Assembly (NCBI RefSeq): GCF_008065375.1
Contig: NZ_VJYI01000009.1
Coordinates: 248,001 to 312,000, forward strand
From: Nonomuraea sp. SYSU D8015
GTDB lineage: Bacteria; Actinomycetota; Actinomycetes; Streptosporangiales; Streptosporangiaceae
DNA length: 64,000 nucleotides
Reading direction: 5' to 3'
Below are positions 1 to 7,837 of the stretch, in pieces (within the stretch, counting starts at the first letter, position 1; each line of letters begins with the position of its first letter). The notes beneath the pieces are model-generated. The model worked only from the letters and a program-made list of their open reading frames with translations. It was not told the origin of the DNA and ran no database searches. Position numbers and translations under genes: made by a program.

Positions 1-18
1 TCGACGCAGGACGCGGAC

Positions 19-600
19 GTGTCGCGGGTTCCCTGGACGGTGACGTGGGGGTTGCTCGCCGCCTGGGCCCTGCACGACGCGGAGGAGCTGGCGACCATGG
101 CCCGGTGGACGCGGACCGCGCGGCCCCGGCTGGAGGAGCGGCTCCCGTGGGTGCCGTGGGAGCGGCTGGAGGTGTCGCAGCGGCACGTGAACGTGGCCAT
201 CGGGCTCATGGGCGGCGTCATGGCGGGGGCGGCGGCACTGGGGGCGCGCACCGGCGGGCGGAGCGCGGCGTTCCAGGCGGCGCTGGCGGGGTTCGGGGCG
301 CACGGGGTGGTGCACCTGGCCCAGGCGGCCGTGACGCGCGGCTACACGCCGGGCGCGGCGACCGCTCCCGTGGTCGTGATCCCGTTCTCGGTGTGGGCGT
401 GGCGCCGCCTGCGGTCCGCCGGCGTCCCGGTGCGTTCGGGACCCGCGGCGCAGGCGGCACTGGTGGCGTTCCCGCTGCTGCTGGGGGGCGTGCACGCCCT
501 GGCACACGCCCTGACGAGACCCCGCCGCACGGACGGCGGGCTCAAGGGCGGGCGGCCCGCACCACGTCGGCGAAGGCCTGCGCCACCGGGCGCCAGGTAG
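19..600 (+). CDS. HXXEE domain membrane protein (5' end may lie upstream)
   Basis: A small hydrophobic protein of about 193 residues. The motif His-Asp-Ala-Glu-Glu at residues 19-23 is the signature of the HXXEE family, whose biochemical role is not established. Four or so hydrophobic stretches (about residues 5-20, 58-76, 85-105, 118-128, 143-160) suggest a multi-pass membrane protein. The GTG at 19 is the first start visible, but the frame is open to the left edge, so the true start may be outside the window. The last 19 codons are Arg/Pro-rich and overlap the end of the convergent amidotransferase gene by 59 bases, so the C-terminus may be poorly conserved. Confidence 0.7.
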   Translation: MSRVPWTVTWGLLAAWALHDAEELATMARWTRTARPRLEERLPWVPWERLEVSQRHVNVAIGLMGGVMAGAAALGARTGGRSAAFQAALAGFGAHGVVHLAQAAVTRGYTPGAATAPVVVIPFSVWAWRRLRSAGVPVRSGPAAQAALVAFPLLLGGVHALAHALTRPRRTDGGLKGGRPAPRRRRPAPPGAR

Positions 601-1222
601 CGATCAGGGCGGGCTCGGCGGCCTTGACCCCGGCGTTCAGCTCGCCGGCCCCCTCCAGCCCGGACTCGGCGGTCCAGGCGGCGAAGATCTCCGGGGTGGC
701 CTCGGGATGGAACTGGACCGCCCAGGCGGCCTCCCCGAGCCGGTAGGCCTGGTTCGGGTATCGGGAGCCGGTCATCAAGGGCACCGCCCCGTCGGGCAGC
801 CGGGTCATGGCGTCCTGGTGGTACTGGATGGCCGGTGCCGTGCCGACGCCCGACAGCAGCCGGTCGGAGGCGGCGGCGGGCAAGGCGACCACCTCGCACG
901 CGCCCACCTCCAGGCCGCCGTCGCCCCGCTCCACCGTCCCGCCGCAGGCCATGGTGAGCAGCTGCGCCCCCAGGCAGATGGCGAGCGTCGGCGTGGCCTC
1001 GTCCACGGCGCGGCGCAGCAGGTCGCGGGTGGCGGGCTGCCAGGGGCTGCGCTCGTCCTCCCACGCGGCGGCCGCGCCGCCGAGCACGATGAGGCCGTCC
1101 GCGGCCCGCTCGGGGATCTCCTCACCCAGATACGGCCGCACGACGTCGCAGGCCATCCCCAGCCAGCCGCCGAGATAACCCAGCCCTGCACCGGCCTCGT
1201 GCTCGATCACGGTAATGCGCAT
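542..1222 (-). CDS. Class I glutamine amidotransferase-like protein
   Basis: A 226-residue stand-alone GATase1 domain of the GMP-synthase-like type. The nucleophile Cys83 sits in LAICLGAQ, and the catalytic His172/Glu174 pair sits in FHPEATPE near the C-terminus, so the Cys-His-Glu triad is complete. Such free-standing domains hydrolyse glutamine or a gamma-glutamyl bond to release ammonia; the physiological substrate cannot be told here. The ATG at 1222 (MRITVIEH) was preferred over an upstream in-frame ATG because the Rossmann-like first strand begins there. No synthetase partner is adjacent. Confidence 0.85.
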   Translation of the reverse strand: MRITVIEHEAGAGLGYLGGWLGMACDVVRPYLGEEIPERAADGLIVLGGAAAAWEDERSPWQPATRDLLRRAVDEATPTLAICLGAQLLTMACGGTVERGDGGLEVGACEVVALPAAASDRLLSGVGTAPAIQYHQDAMTRLPDGAVPLMTGSRYPNQAYRLGEAAWAVQFHPEATPEIFAAWTAESGLEGAGELNAGVKAAEPALIATWRPVAQAFADVVRAARP

Positions 1223-1273
1223 ATGGGGTAATTTATCCGGAATTTCCGCATCATCCTGCTCATCCAACACGCC

Positions 1274-1690
1274 GTGGACATGTGGCCCGAGGACGCCGCC
1301 CAGCGGCTCGGGGACTCCTGGCCGGCCGGCTCGGAGGCCAGGGCGTCGTCTGCGAAGCGTACGCGGGGAGCGGCCGGCGGGCGGCGATCAAGGTGCTGCA
1401 CGGGCCGCGCACCTGGCGGGAGGCGTCCGCGGCACAGCGGGTGGCCTCCTTCTGCACGGCCGAAGCGATCGAGGCGCGGCTGGAGGAGCCCAAGCCGTAC
1501 ATCGCCCGCGCGTGATCGGCTTCGGCCTCGCCAGGACGGCGGAGATGTCGCTGACCGCGACCGGGCTGGTGACGGGAACGCCCGACGTACATGGCGCCGG
1601 CGGCCACGCGCGACGGGCGGGTGCCGCTGTCCGGCTTGGCCGCCGGGCGGATCTGGGGGTGTTGCGCGACGGGCCCGAGCAGGGGCGGTG
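1274..1690 (+). pseudogene. Decayed serine/threonine protein kinase
   Basis: Kinase subdomains appear in order but in different reading frames. A start-like segment reads AAQRLGDSWPAG (from 1274). After a frame change, GRLGGQGVVCEAY and AAIKVLHG (glycine loop and ATP-binding Lys, about 1330-1400) follow, then RVASFCTAEAIEARLEEPKP (to about 1510). This is joined directly to VIGFGLARTAEMSLTATG (DFG and activation loop, about 1512-1570; Asp of DFG is Gly). After another shift comes TP..YMAPAATRDG and a trailing WGC (about 1580-1665). The catalytic loop (HRD) and most of the C-lobe are missing. The family is the Hanks-type kinases of actinomycetes. The gene cannot make a functional kinase. Confidence 0.75.
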
Positions 1691-1782
1691 TGCGCCCGCG
1701 CGGGGAAGCCGCTCAGCGCCGCCGGATGGGGCGGTACGTGACCGGTGCGCCGTACCGGAAGGTCTGCCCTTAGGATCCGGCC

Positions 1783-2637
1783 ATGAGACTCGACGAGGTC
1801 GATGGGCTGCGGATCGCCACGTTCGGTACCGGGCCACGAATGATCATCGCGGTGCACGGGATCACCGCCTCGCTGATGGCATGGGGCACGGTGGGGCGGC
1901 GGCTGCCCGAAGGGTGGTCGCTGGTCGCGATGGACCTGCGCGGGCGCGGTCACAGCGCCGCCCTCCCCGGCCCGTACGGCCCGCCGCGGCACGCCGAGGA
2001 CGTGCTGCGCGTCGCCGACCACGTGGGCGCCGGGCCGGACACGGTGCTGACCGGGCATTCGATGGGCGCGTACGTGGCCGTGCTGGCCGCCGCCAAGCGC
2101 GACTTCGCACGTGTGGTGCTGGTCGACGGCGGGATCCCGTTCCCGCCGCTGCCCGAGGGCGTCGACGCGGAGGCGGCGCTGGCGGCCACGCTGGGGCCGG
2201 CGCTGGCCAGGCTGCGGCAGACGTACCCGACGGCGGAGGCGTACGTCGACTTCTTCAAGGGCCATCCGGCCTTCGCCGGCCACTGGACCGACGACATCGA
2301 GGCATATGTCCGATACGACCTGACGGGCCCCGAGGGCGCGCTGAGGTCGCGGGCCGTGGGCGAGGCCGTGCTGGAGGACGGCCGGTGGCTGAACACGCGG
2401 CAGGACGAGGCAGGGGCCGCGCTGGAGGCCGTCAAGGCGCCGCTGTTCCTGTTGCGCGCGCCGCGCGGGCTGCTGAACCAGGACGTCGGCATGCTCCCCG
2501 ACGACCTGACCGCCCCGTGGACGGCGCGGCTGCCGGGGCTGCGGGACGAGGTGCTGCCCGACTGCAACCACTACACGATCATGTTCGACGACCGCTGCGC
2601 GGCGACCGTCGTGGACCGGCTCACCTCGCCGGCCTGA
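1783..2637 (+). CDS. Alpha/beta hydrolase
   Basis: A 284-residue alpha/beta-hydrolase fold protein. The oxyanion-hole HG (AVHGITAS, about residues 28-35), the nucleophile elbow GHSMGA (about residue 90) and a C-terminal His in CNHYTI are present, so the Ser-Asp-His triad looks complete. The substrate is unknown; the family covers esterases, lactonases and epoxide or haloalkane hydrolases. The ATG at 1783 follows the kinase remnant with no obvious operon partner. A strong hairpin immediately downstream separates it from the convergent hotdog gene. Confidence 0.85.
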   Translation: MRLDEVDGLRIATFGTGPRMIIAVHGITASLMAWGTVGRRLPEGWSLVAMDLRGRGHSAALPGPYGPPRHAEDVLRVADHVGAGPDTVLTGHSMGAYVAVLAAAKRDFARVVLVDGGIPFPPLPEGVDAEAALAATLGPALARLRQTYPTAEAYVDFFKGHPAFAGHWTDDIEAYVRYDLTGPEGALRSRAVGEAVLEDGRWLNTRQDEAGAALEAVKAPLFLLRAPRGLLNQDVGMLPDDLTAPWTARLPGLRDEVLPDCNHYTIMFDDRCAATVVDRLTSPA

Positions 2638-2661
2638 GCGCGCCTCACGGCTCCGGACGGC

Positions 2662-2700
2662 CGGACGCCCCCTGAGCGCGCGATGCTCAGAGGGCGTCCG
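2662..2700. terminator. Bidirectional hairpin terminator
   Basis: Arms cggacgccccctgagc (2662-2677) and gctcagagggcgtccg (2685-2700) pair over 15 of 16 positions around a 7-base loop. It lies between the convergent hydrolase (ending 2637) and hotdog gene (ending 2708). There is no U-tract, as is common in actinomycetes. Confidence 0.75.
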
Positions 2701-2707
2701 GCAGCGG

Positions 2708-3421
2708 TCAGCGTGGAGCGATCCAGGTGGCGAGCCCCGCCGCGACCAGCGTGCCGTCCAGCTCGTAGATGGCGCTCTGGCCGTACATCTTGCGCCCGTC
2801 GCGGCCGGTCGGGCGGGCCACCACGGAATACCGGCCACCGGCGCGCACCGGCCGGTGCATCTGCACGGCCAGCCGCCCCAGCAGGGCGGTCTCGCCGGGC
2901 CCGAAGTGCGCCCAGCCGGTGATGCAGTCGAGCACGGCGCCGATGATCGAGGCGGGCACCCCGTCCTCGCCCGTCACCGTGAACGGCACCCGCCAGCCGG
3001 CGGCCACCAGGTCCGTGCCCTCGACCGGGCCGGGGAAGATGCGCAGGCCGTCGCCCGGCTCACGCAGCCCGCACGCGAAGCACTCGGCGAACGGGTGCGC
3101 CCGCAGGCCGACGAACCCGGCCTCGGCGCGGGCGGCGTCGTTGAACGGAACGAACCCGGGCCCCTCCAGGTCCTCGGCCACCGGGATGGCCTCGACGAGC
3201 AGCTTGTCGCCGTGCGAGAGGGACACGGAGTTGGCCACGTGCTCCAGCCGCAGCTCGGTCTCCAGGGGCGTGGGGGCATGGAGGGTGACCTCGACGGCTG
3301 ATCGCCCGCCGTTCAGAGCCTCCGCCATGGTGCCCGCTATCCAGCCGCCGTTGGCGACGCCCTCGGGCCCGCGGAAACGCTTGGGAACGGTCAACACGGT
3401 CTGCAGGGCAGCCGTCGTCAT
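2708..3421 (-). CDS. Thioesterase-superfamily (double hotdog) protein
   Basis: A 237-residue protein resembling hotdog-fold acyl-CoA thioesterase/dehydratase-like proteins. The N-terminal half begins with FRGPEGVANGGWIAGTMAEAL, the hotdog helix region. A Cys pair occurs in AECFACGL near residue 118, and a second hotdog-like half contains GAVLDCITGWAHFG. The Cys pair is characteristic of an actinobacterial subfamily whose substrate is not known to me. The ATG at 3421 is the only good start. It is a single-gene unit. Confidence 0.65.
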   Translation of the reverse strand: MTTAALQTVLTVPKRFRGPEGVANGGWIAGTMAEALNGGRSAVEVTLHAPTPLETELRLEHVANSVSLSHGDKLLVEAIPVAEDLEGPGFVPFNDAARAEAGFVGLRAHPFAECFACGLREPGDGLRIFPGPVEGTDLVAAGWRVPFTVTGEDGVPASIIGAVLDCITGWAHFGPGETALLGRLAVQMHRPVRAGGRYSVVARPTGRDGRKMYGQSAIYELDGTLVAAGLATWIAPR

Positions 3422-3644
3422 GCCACACCCTCCAATATCGCCACATCGGGCACAAAGTCCGGAAATACCACAAAGAACGGACCAATTTTAGTGGACGCCC
3501 CGTTTCCTGAGAGGTCGGGGGTCCTCATGCCGCTCCATACCACCGCATAACGCCTCGAAGGGGTCCGAAACTTCCCCACCCTGGGCCGAAACGCTAGGCG
3601 CCGCAGGTGGCGCGGATGTGACCCCGGAGTCAGAAGCAACGAAA

Positions 3645-3684
3645 ATCGGCCTCACCACGGGATCGCTCCCGGAGTGAGGCCGAT
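3645..3684. terminator. Hairpin in a 348-base gene-free stretch
   Basis: Arms atcggcctcac (3645-3655) and gtgaggccgat (3674-3684) are perfectly complementary, and the loop can pair further (acggg/ctccc). It lies in the stretch 3422-3769, upstream of both divergent neighbours, so it may be a processing or attenuation structure rather than an end-of-gene terminator. A second short inverted repeat, tccccc/gggggga, lies at about 3736-3753. I see no gene in this stretch. Confidence 0.4.
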
Positions 3685-3769
3685 CAAGGCGTCGGCAGTA
3701 CTTTAGCCGGGGTTTCCGATGTCCCGCGACCAAATCCCCCGATAAGGGGGGAGGTCAAGCGGGGCGGTC

Positions 3770-4567
3770 GTGCCCCAGACTGTCGGCATGGACCGGCTGA
3801 CCTCCTGGGAGCGCCGCACCAGCGCGGCGCTCGTCGTCATCGGCGCGGGGTTCCTCCTCAGCTGGGCGATCCCCGTTCTCGTGCCCGGGCTCTCCCCCGC
3901 CGCGCACACCGTCTTGTGGTACGTCCAGGTCGTCGCGTGGTGCCTGTTCACCGCCGACTACCTGATCCGCCTGGCGCTCGCGCCGCGCCGCCTGCGCTTC
4001 GTGCTCAGGAACATCCCCTCCCTCCTCGTCGTCCTGCTCCCCCTGCTGCGTCCGCTGTGGCTGCTGCGGGCGCTGCTGCTCCTGCAGGTCGTCGCCGAGC
4101 GGGTCCGGCTTCCGCTGCGCCTGCGCGCCGTCGTGTACGTGACCGGCACCGCCCTGTTCATGGCCGCGGTCGGCAGCGTCGCCGTCCTGGAAGTGGAACG
4201 CGCCAGCCCCGACGGCAACATCAAGACCATCGGCGACGCCCTGTGGTGGTCGCTCACCACCATGACCACCGTCGGCTACGGCGACCGCTTCCCGGTGACG
4301 CCGGAGGGGCGGCTGGTGGCCACGGGCCTGATGATCGCGGGCATCGCGCTGCTCGGCGTGGTCACCGCGGCCATCGCCTCCTGGTTCGTCGAGCGCTTCG
4401 AGCGGGCGGCGGCCATGGAGCGCCGTACCGAGGCCCAGCTGTCCCAGCTCGTCGCCGAGCTCACCGAGGCCAGAAAGGCGCTGGCCGACCTCGCCCACAC
4501 CCAGGACGCGCTGCGCGAGGAACTGGCCACGCTCACGGCCCGGCTCGCCGCCCGCCCGAATTCATAA
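3770..4567 (+). CDS. Voltage-gated-like potassium channel protein
   Basis: A 265-residue ion channel. Several hydrophobic helices lie between residues 20 and 135, followed by a pore helix WWSLTTMTT and the K+ selectivity filter TVGYGD (about residues 165-170), then a last transmembrane helix. The C-terminal 60 residues (from about 205) are charged with heptad-like spacing (LVAELTEARKALADL), consistent with a tetramerising coiled coil. No RCK or cyclic-nucleotide domain is present. The GTG at 3770 and the ATG at 3788 are both possible starts; a GGAGG at 3750-3754 is rather far from either. Confidence 0.88.
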   Translation: MPQTVGMDRLTSWERRTSAALVVIGAGFLLSWAIPVLVPGLSPAAHTVLWYVQVVAWCLFTADYLIRLALAPRRLRFVLRNIPSLLVVLLPLLRPLWLLRALLLLQVVAERVRLPLRLRAVVYVTGTALFMAAVGSVAVLEVERASPDGNIKTIGDALWWSLTTMTTVGYGDRFPVTPEGRLVATGLMIAGIALLGVVTAAIASWFVERFERAAAMERRTEAQLSQLVAELTEARKALADLAHTQDALREELATLTARLAARPNS

Positions 4568-4641
4568 CCTTCCCGGCGCGCGCCCGGCCGTGCCCTGGAT
4601 GATGCTGGGAGGCACGTACAAAGCGAGAGGAACGGTGGATC

Positions 4642-5247
4642 TTGCGGCATGAGCCGGTGCAGGGCGCGATGGTGCGGTATCCGCCCGGGTCCCTGGTCAT
4701 CCTGACCGGGCTCCCGGGCGCGGGCAAGACCACCCTGCTGCAACGCCTGTACGGGCTGGACGGCGCGGAGAGCGCGCCCGTCGCCAGGGACGCGGTCATG
4801 GTGATCGACTCGTCGCAGTCCCGTCGCCACTGGGACGGCCGGCTGCCCTGGGCCCCCTACCCGCTGCGCCGCGCCGTGGTCTTCGTCACCCATGTGTCCC
4901 GCATCCGCCGGGCCCTGGCCGGCGGCCACTCGGTCATCGCCCACAACCGGGGCTGCGGCCCGTACGTGCTGAAGGGCTTCGCCTGGCTCGCCCGCCGCCA
5001 CGGCGGGACCTTCCACCTGCTGCTGCTGGACGCGGCCCCGGAGGCGGCGCTGGCGGGCCAGCGGGCCAGAGGACGCGTGGTGGCGCCCCGCACGTTCGCC
5101 CGCCATCAGCGCAGGTGGGCGGGCCTGCTGGCGCGCGTCAAGAACGGCGACCCGGCCCCGGCCTCCGCCGCCCTGATCGTCGACCGCACCGAGGCGGACC
5201 TGCTGGAGTCCATCGTGTTCGACGGCGCCGCCGCGGCCTCCGGCTGA
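4642..5247 (+). CDS. P-loop ATPase / small-molecule or zeta-like kinase
   Basis: A 201-residue protein with a textbook Walker A motif, GLPGAGKTT (about residues 24-32), after a short hydrophobic strand SLVILT. No sensor or arginine-finger regions of larger AAA proteins are seen, so it resembles the single-domain kinase-like P-loop family (zeta toxin, shikimate or nucleoside kinase relatives). The start is probably TTG 4642 behind gagagg, with ATG 4669 as the alternative. It ends just before a strong intrinsic terminator. The substrate is unknown. Confidence 0.75.
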   Translation: MRHEPVQGAMVRYPPGSLVILTGLPGAGKTTLLQRLYGLDGAESAPVARDAVMVIDSSQSRRHWDGRLPWAPYPLRRAVVFVTHVSRIRRALAGGHSVIAHNRGCGPYVLKGFAWLARRHGGTFHLLLLDAAPEAALAGQRARGRVVAPRTFARHQRRWAGLLARVKNGDPAPASAALIVDRTEADLLESIVFDGAAAASG

Positions 5248-5260
5248 CCGGACGGTGCCG

Positions 5261-5293
5261 AGCGGGTCACGTCACGGGCGTGACCCGCTTTTT
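5261..5293 (+). terminator. Rho-independent terminator
   Basis: Perfect 11-bp stem agcgggtcacg (5261-5271) / cgtgacccgct (5279-5289), a 7-base loop, and a run of five T at 5289-5293. It ends the P-loop ATPase transcript. Confidence 0.9.
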
Positions 5294-5362
5294 CGTCCCC
5301 GGGTGTCGATCCGGGGCGGGGCCGCTCGTGTAGGGGGTGCGGTCTGACGGAAAGGAGACGTC

Positions 5363-5707
5363 ATGAAGCAGTACGTGCTCACCATGTACCAGCCCGACGG
5401 GGCGCCGCCCGGGCCCGAGATCCTGGACCCGATCATGCGGGACCTGGACGCCCTCGATCAGGAGATGCGCGACGCCGGGGTGTGGGTCTTCTCCCGAGCG
5501 CTGCAGCCGGCCGACCAGGCGCGGGTGATCCAGATGCGGGACGGCGAGCCGCTCACCACGGACGGCCCGTACGTCGAGGGCAAGGAGCACGTCGGCGGGT
5601 TCACGATCATCCAGGCGCCCGACATGGAGACGGCGCTCGCGTGGGGGCGCAAAATGGCGAGAGCCGTCGCGCTGCTCCCGGTCGAGGTGCGCGAGTTCCA
5701 GGGATGA
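5363..5707 (+). CDS. YciI-like (YCII-related, DGPF) protein
   Basis: A 114-residue ferredoxin-like fold protein of the YCII-related family, recognisable from the DGP signature in LTTDGPYVEGKEHVGGF (about residues 64-80) and the N-terminal MKQYVLTMYQ. In actinomycetes these proteins often accompany ECF sigma factors, and some are lactonase- or dehydrochlorinase-like, but no sigma gene is adjacent here. A clear ribosome binding site (aaaggaga, about 5351-5358) precedes ATG 5363. Confidence 0.85.
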   Translation: MKQYVLTMYQPDGAPPGPEILDPIMRDLDALDQEMRDAGVWVFSRALQPADQARVIQMRDGEPLTTDGPYVEGKEHVGGFTIIQAPDMETALAWGRKMARAVALLPVEVREFQG

Positions 5708-5767
5708 CCGGCCGGGCCCGGCGCGAGCGTCGCCCGCGCCGGGCTCCGGAGAACAGGTCAGAACGGG

Positions 5768-7129
5768 TCAGAGGACGGGCAGGTAGCGGCCGAGCTCGAA
5801 CTCGGTGACGTGGCGGCGGTATTCGCGCCACTCCGTGCGCTTGTTGCGCAGGAAGAAGTCGAAGACGTGCTCGCCCAGCGTCTCGGCCACCAGCTCGCTG
5901 CGCTCCATGACCTCGATCGCGTCGTTGAGCGAGCCGGGCAGCGGCTGGATGCCGAGGGCCCGCCGCTCGGCGCTGGTCAGGGTCCACACGTTGTCCTCGG
6001 CCGCGGGGGGCAGCTCGTAGCCCTCCTCGATGCCCTTCAGCCCGGCGGCCAGGATCAGCGCGAACGCCAGGTAGGGGTTGCAGGCCGAGTCGAGCGAGCG
6101 GAACTCGATGCGCGTGGAACCGGCCTTGTTCGGTTTGTACATCGGCACGCGGACCAGGGCCGAGCGGTTGTTGTGGCCCCAGCACACGTACGAGGGCGCC
6201 TCGCCGCCCTGCCCGGCGATGGCCTCGGCGCCGCCCCACAGCCGCTTGTAGGAGTTGACCCACTGGTTGGTGATGGCCGTGATCTCCGCGGCGTGCCTGA
6301 GCAGCCCGGCGATGAACGACCGCCCCACCTTGGAGAGCCGGTAGTCGGAGCCGGCCTCGTAGAAGGCGTTGCGGTCGCCCTCGAACAGCGACATGTGCGT
6401 GTGCATGCCGGAGCCCGGGTGCTCGGTGAACGGCTTGGGCATGAACGAGGCCCAGATGCCCTGCTCCAGCGCGACCTCCTTCATGACGAGGCGGAAGGTC
6501 ATGATGTTGTCGGCCGTGGTGAGCGCGTCGGCGTAGCGCAGGTCGATCTCCTGCTGGCCGGGCGCGCCCTCGTGGTGGCTGAACTCGACGGAGATGCCCA
6601 TCGACTCCAGCATCATGATCGCCTGGCGGCGGAAGTCGTGGCCGGCGCTGTGGGGCGTGTGGTCGAAGTAGCCGCCGGAGTCGATCGGCTCGGGCCGCTC
6701 GCCGGGCTCGGGGCGGCTCTTCAGCAGGAAGAACTCGATCTCCGGGTGGGTGTAGAACGTGAAGCCCATGTCGGCGCACTTGGCGAGCGTGCGCTTGAGC
6801 ACCCAGCGCGGGTCGGCGTGGGACGGCGAGCCGTCCGGCATGAGGATGTCGCAGAAGATGCGCGCCGCGCCCGGCGTCTCGCTGCGCCAGGGCAGGATCT
6901 GGAACGTCGACGGGTCGGGCTTGGCGAGCATGTCGGACTCGTAGACGCGGGCGAAGCCCTCGATGGCGGAGCCGTCGAAGCCGATGCCCTCGGCGAAGGC
7001 CCCCTCCAGCTCGGCGGGCGCGATGGCGACGGACTTGAGGAAGCCGAGAACGTCGGTGAACCAGAGCCGGATGAACCGGATGTCGCGTTCCTCGAGCGTG
7101 CGGAGCACGAACTCCTGCTGGCGGTCCAA
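5768..7129 (-). CDS. glnA2: Glutamine synthetase family protein, GlnA2 type
   Basis: A 453-residue class I glutamine-synthetase-fold enzyme. It has the N-terminal beta-grasp (residues 1-100, with FTDVLGFLKSV and GIGFDGSAIEGF) and the catalytic barrel with EIEFFLL, HHEGAPGQQEIDLRYADAL, GSGMHTHMSLF and the NNRSALVRVP segment. It closely matches actinomycete GlnA2 in length and motif spacing. In Streptomyces coelicolor GlnA2 has been reported to gamma-glutamylate polyamines rather than make glutamine. That specificity is borrowed from family knowledge. The Tyr-containing adenylylation loop (NLYDLP) of GlnA1 is not seen. Start ATG 7129. Confidence 0.93.
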   Translation of the reverse strand: MDRQQEFVLRTLEERDIRFIRLWFTDVLGFLKSVAIAPAELEGAFAEGIGFDGSAIEGFARVYESDMLAKPDPSTFQILPWRSETPGAARIFCDILMPDGSPSHADPRWVLKRTLAKCADMGFTFYTHPEIEFFLLKSRPEPGERPEPIDSGGYFDHTPHSAGHDFRRQAIMMLESMGISVEFSHHEGAPGQQEIDLRYADALTTADNIMTFRLVMKEVALEQGIWASFMPKPFTEHPGSGMHTHMSLFEGDRNAFYEAGSDYRLSKVGRSFIAGLLRHAAEITAITNQWVNSYKRLWGGAEAIAGQGGEAPSYVCWGHNNRSALVRVPMYKPNKAGSTRIEFRSLDSACNPYLAFALILAAGLKGIEEGYELPPAAEDNVWTLTSAERRALGIQPLPGSLNDAIEVMERSELVAETLGEHVFDFFLRNKRTEWREYRRHVTEFELGRYLPVL

Positions 7130-7291
7130 GGCATCCCCTCATGAAGACAGTACAGGTCTCTTACCAGCATGCCGTGTCCGTGTTTCGCACACGTTACGGG
7201 GGGTGCTGCGGACACCCCGGTGCGAGCCTCGCTGACAAAGCCCCCGCCCCGCCTTACTGTGATCACGCAGTCAGTCTCGGGGGAGGCATTG

Positions 7292-7837
7292 GTGGCTATC
7301 GACCTGCTCAATCACAAGCTCGATCGGGCGTTCGACCACATAGACGCGAACGGCAACGGCGTCGTCGAGCGTGAGGACCTGCTGGGGCTGGGCGCCCGCA
7401 TCCTGGTGGGCTTCGGGGAGTCTCCCACCTCGGTCACCGGGGCCAGCCTCGTCGACAGCTTCGACGGCATCTGGTCCGCCCTGGCGCGGGCGCTCGAACG
7501 CGACGGCGACTCCGGCATCGCGCGCCCGGACTTCCGCACCGCCATGACGGCCACGTTCGTCACCGGCGACCAGTACGAGCCGGTGTTCCGTCCGGCCACG
7601 GTGGCGGTGGCGGAGCTGTGCGACGGCGACCGGGACGGCGCGATCGGCCTCGGCGACTTCCGCACGATGTTGTCCGCCTTCGGCGTCGCCTACGACGACG
7701 TGGACGAGGCGTTCGACCGGCTCGACCGGGACGGCAGGGGCACGCTGACCGTGGACGAGCTGATCACGGCCGCCTCCGAGTACTACCGGAGCGACGACCC
7801 GAACGCCCGGGGCAACTGGCTCTTCGGGCCACTGTGA
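7292..7837 (+). CDS. EF-hand calcium-binding protein (calerythrin-like)
   Basis: A 181-residue protein with four EF-hand positions. Loop 1 is at residues 18-29 (DANGNGVVERED). Loop 2 is degenerate, around 71-80 (DGDSGIARPD). Loop 3 is at 111-122 (DGDRDGAIGLGD) and loop 4 at 145-156 (DRDGRGTLTVDE). Loops 1, 3 and 4 keep the acidic or Asn positions 1, 3, 5 and 12 needed for Ca2+. The domain order matches the sarcoplasmic-calcium-binding/calerythrin group of bacterial EF-hand proteins. The start is GTG 7292, six bases after gggggagg. The stop overlaps the terpene synthase start (GTGA), so the two are translationally coupled. Confidence 0.9.
   Translation: MAIDLLNHKLDRAFDHIDANGNGVVEREDLLGLGARILVGFGESPTSVTGASLVDSFDGIWSALARALERDGDSGIARPDFRTAMTATFVTGDQYEPVFRPATVAVAELCDGDRDGAIGLGDFRTMLSAFGVAYDDVDEAFDRLDRDGRGTLTVDELITAASEYYRSDDPNARGNWLFGPL

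Noticed and set aside
3418..3733. Short minus-strand frames upstream of the hotdog gene
   Set aside because: They cross the hairpin at 3645-3684 and have no homology-like features.
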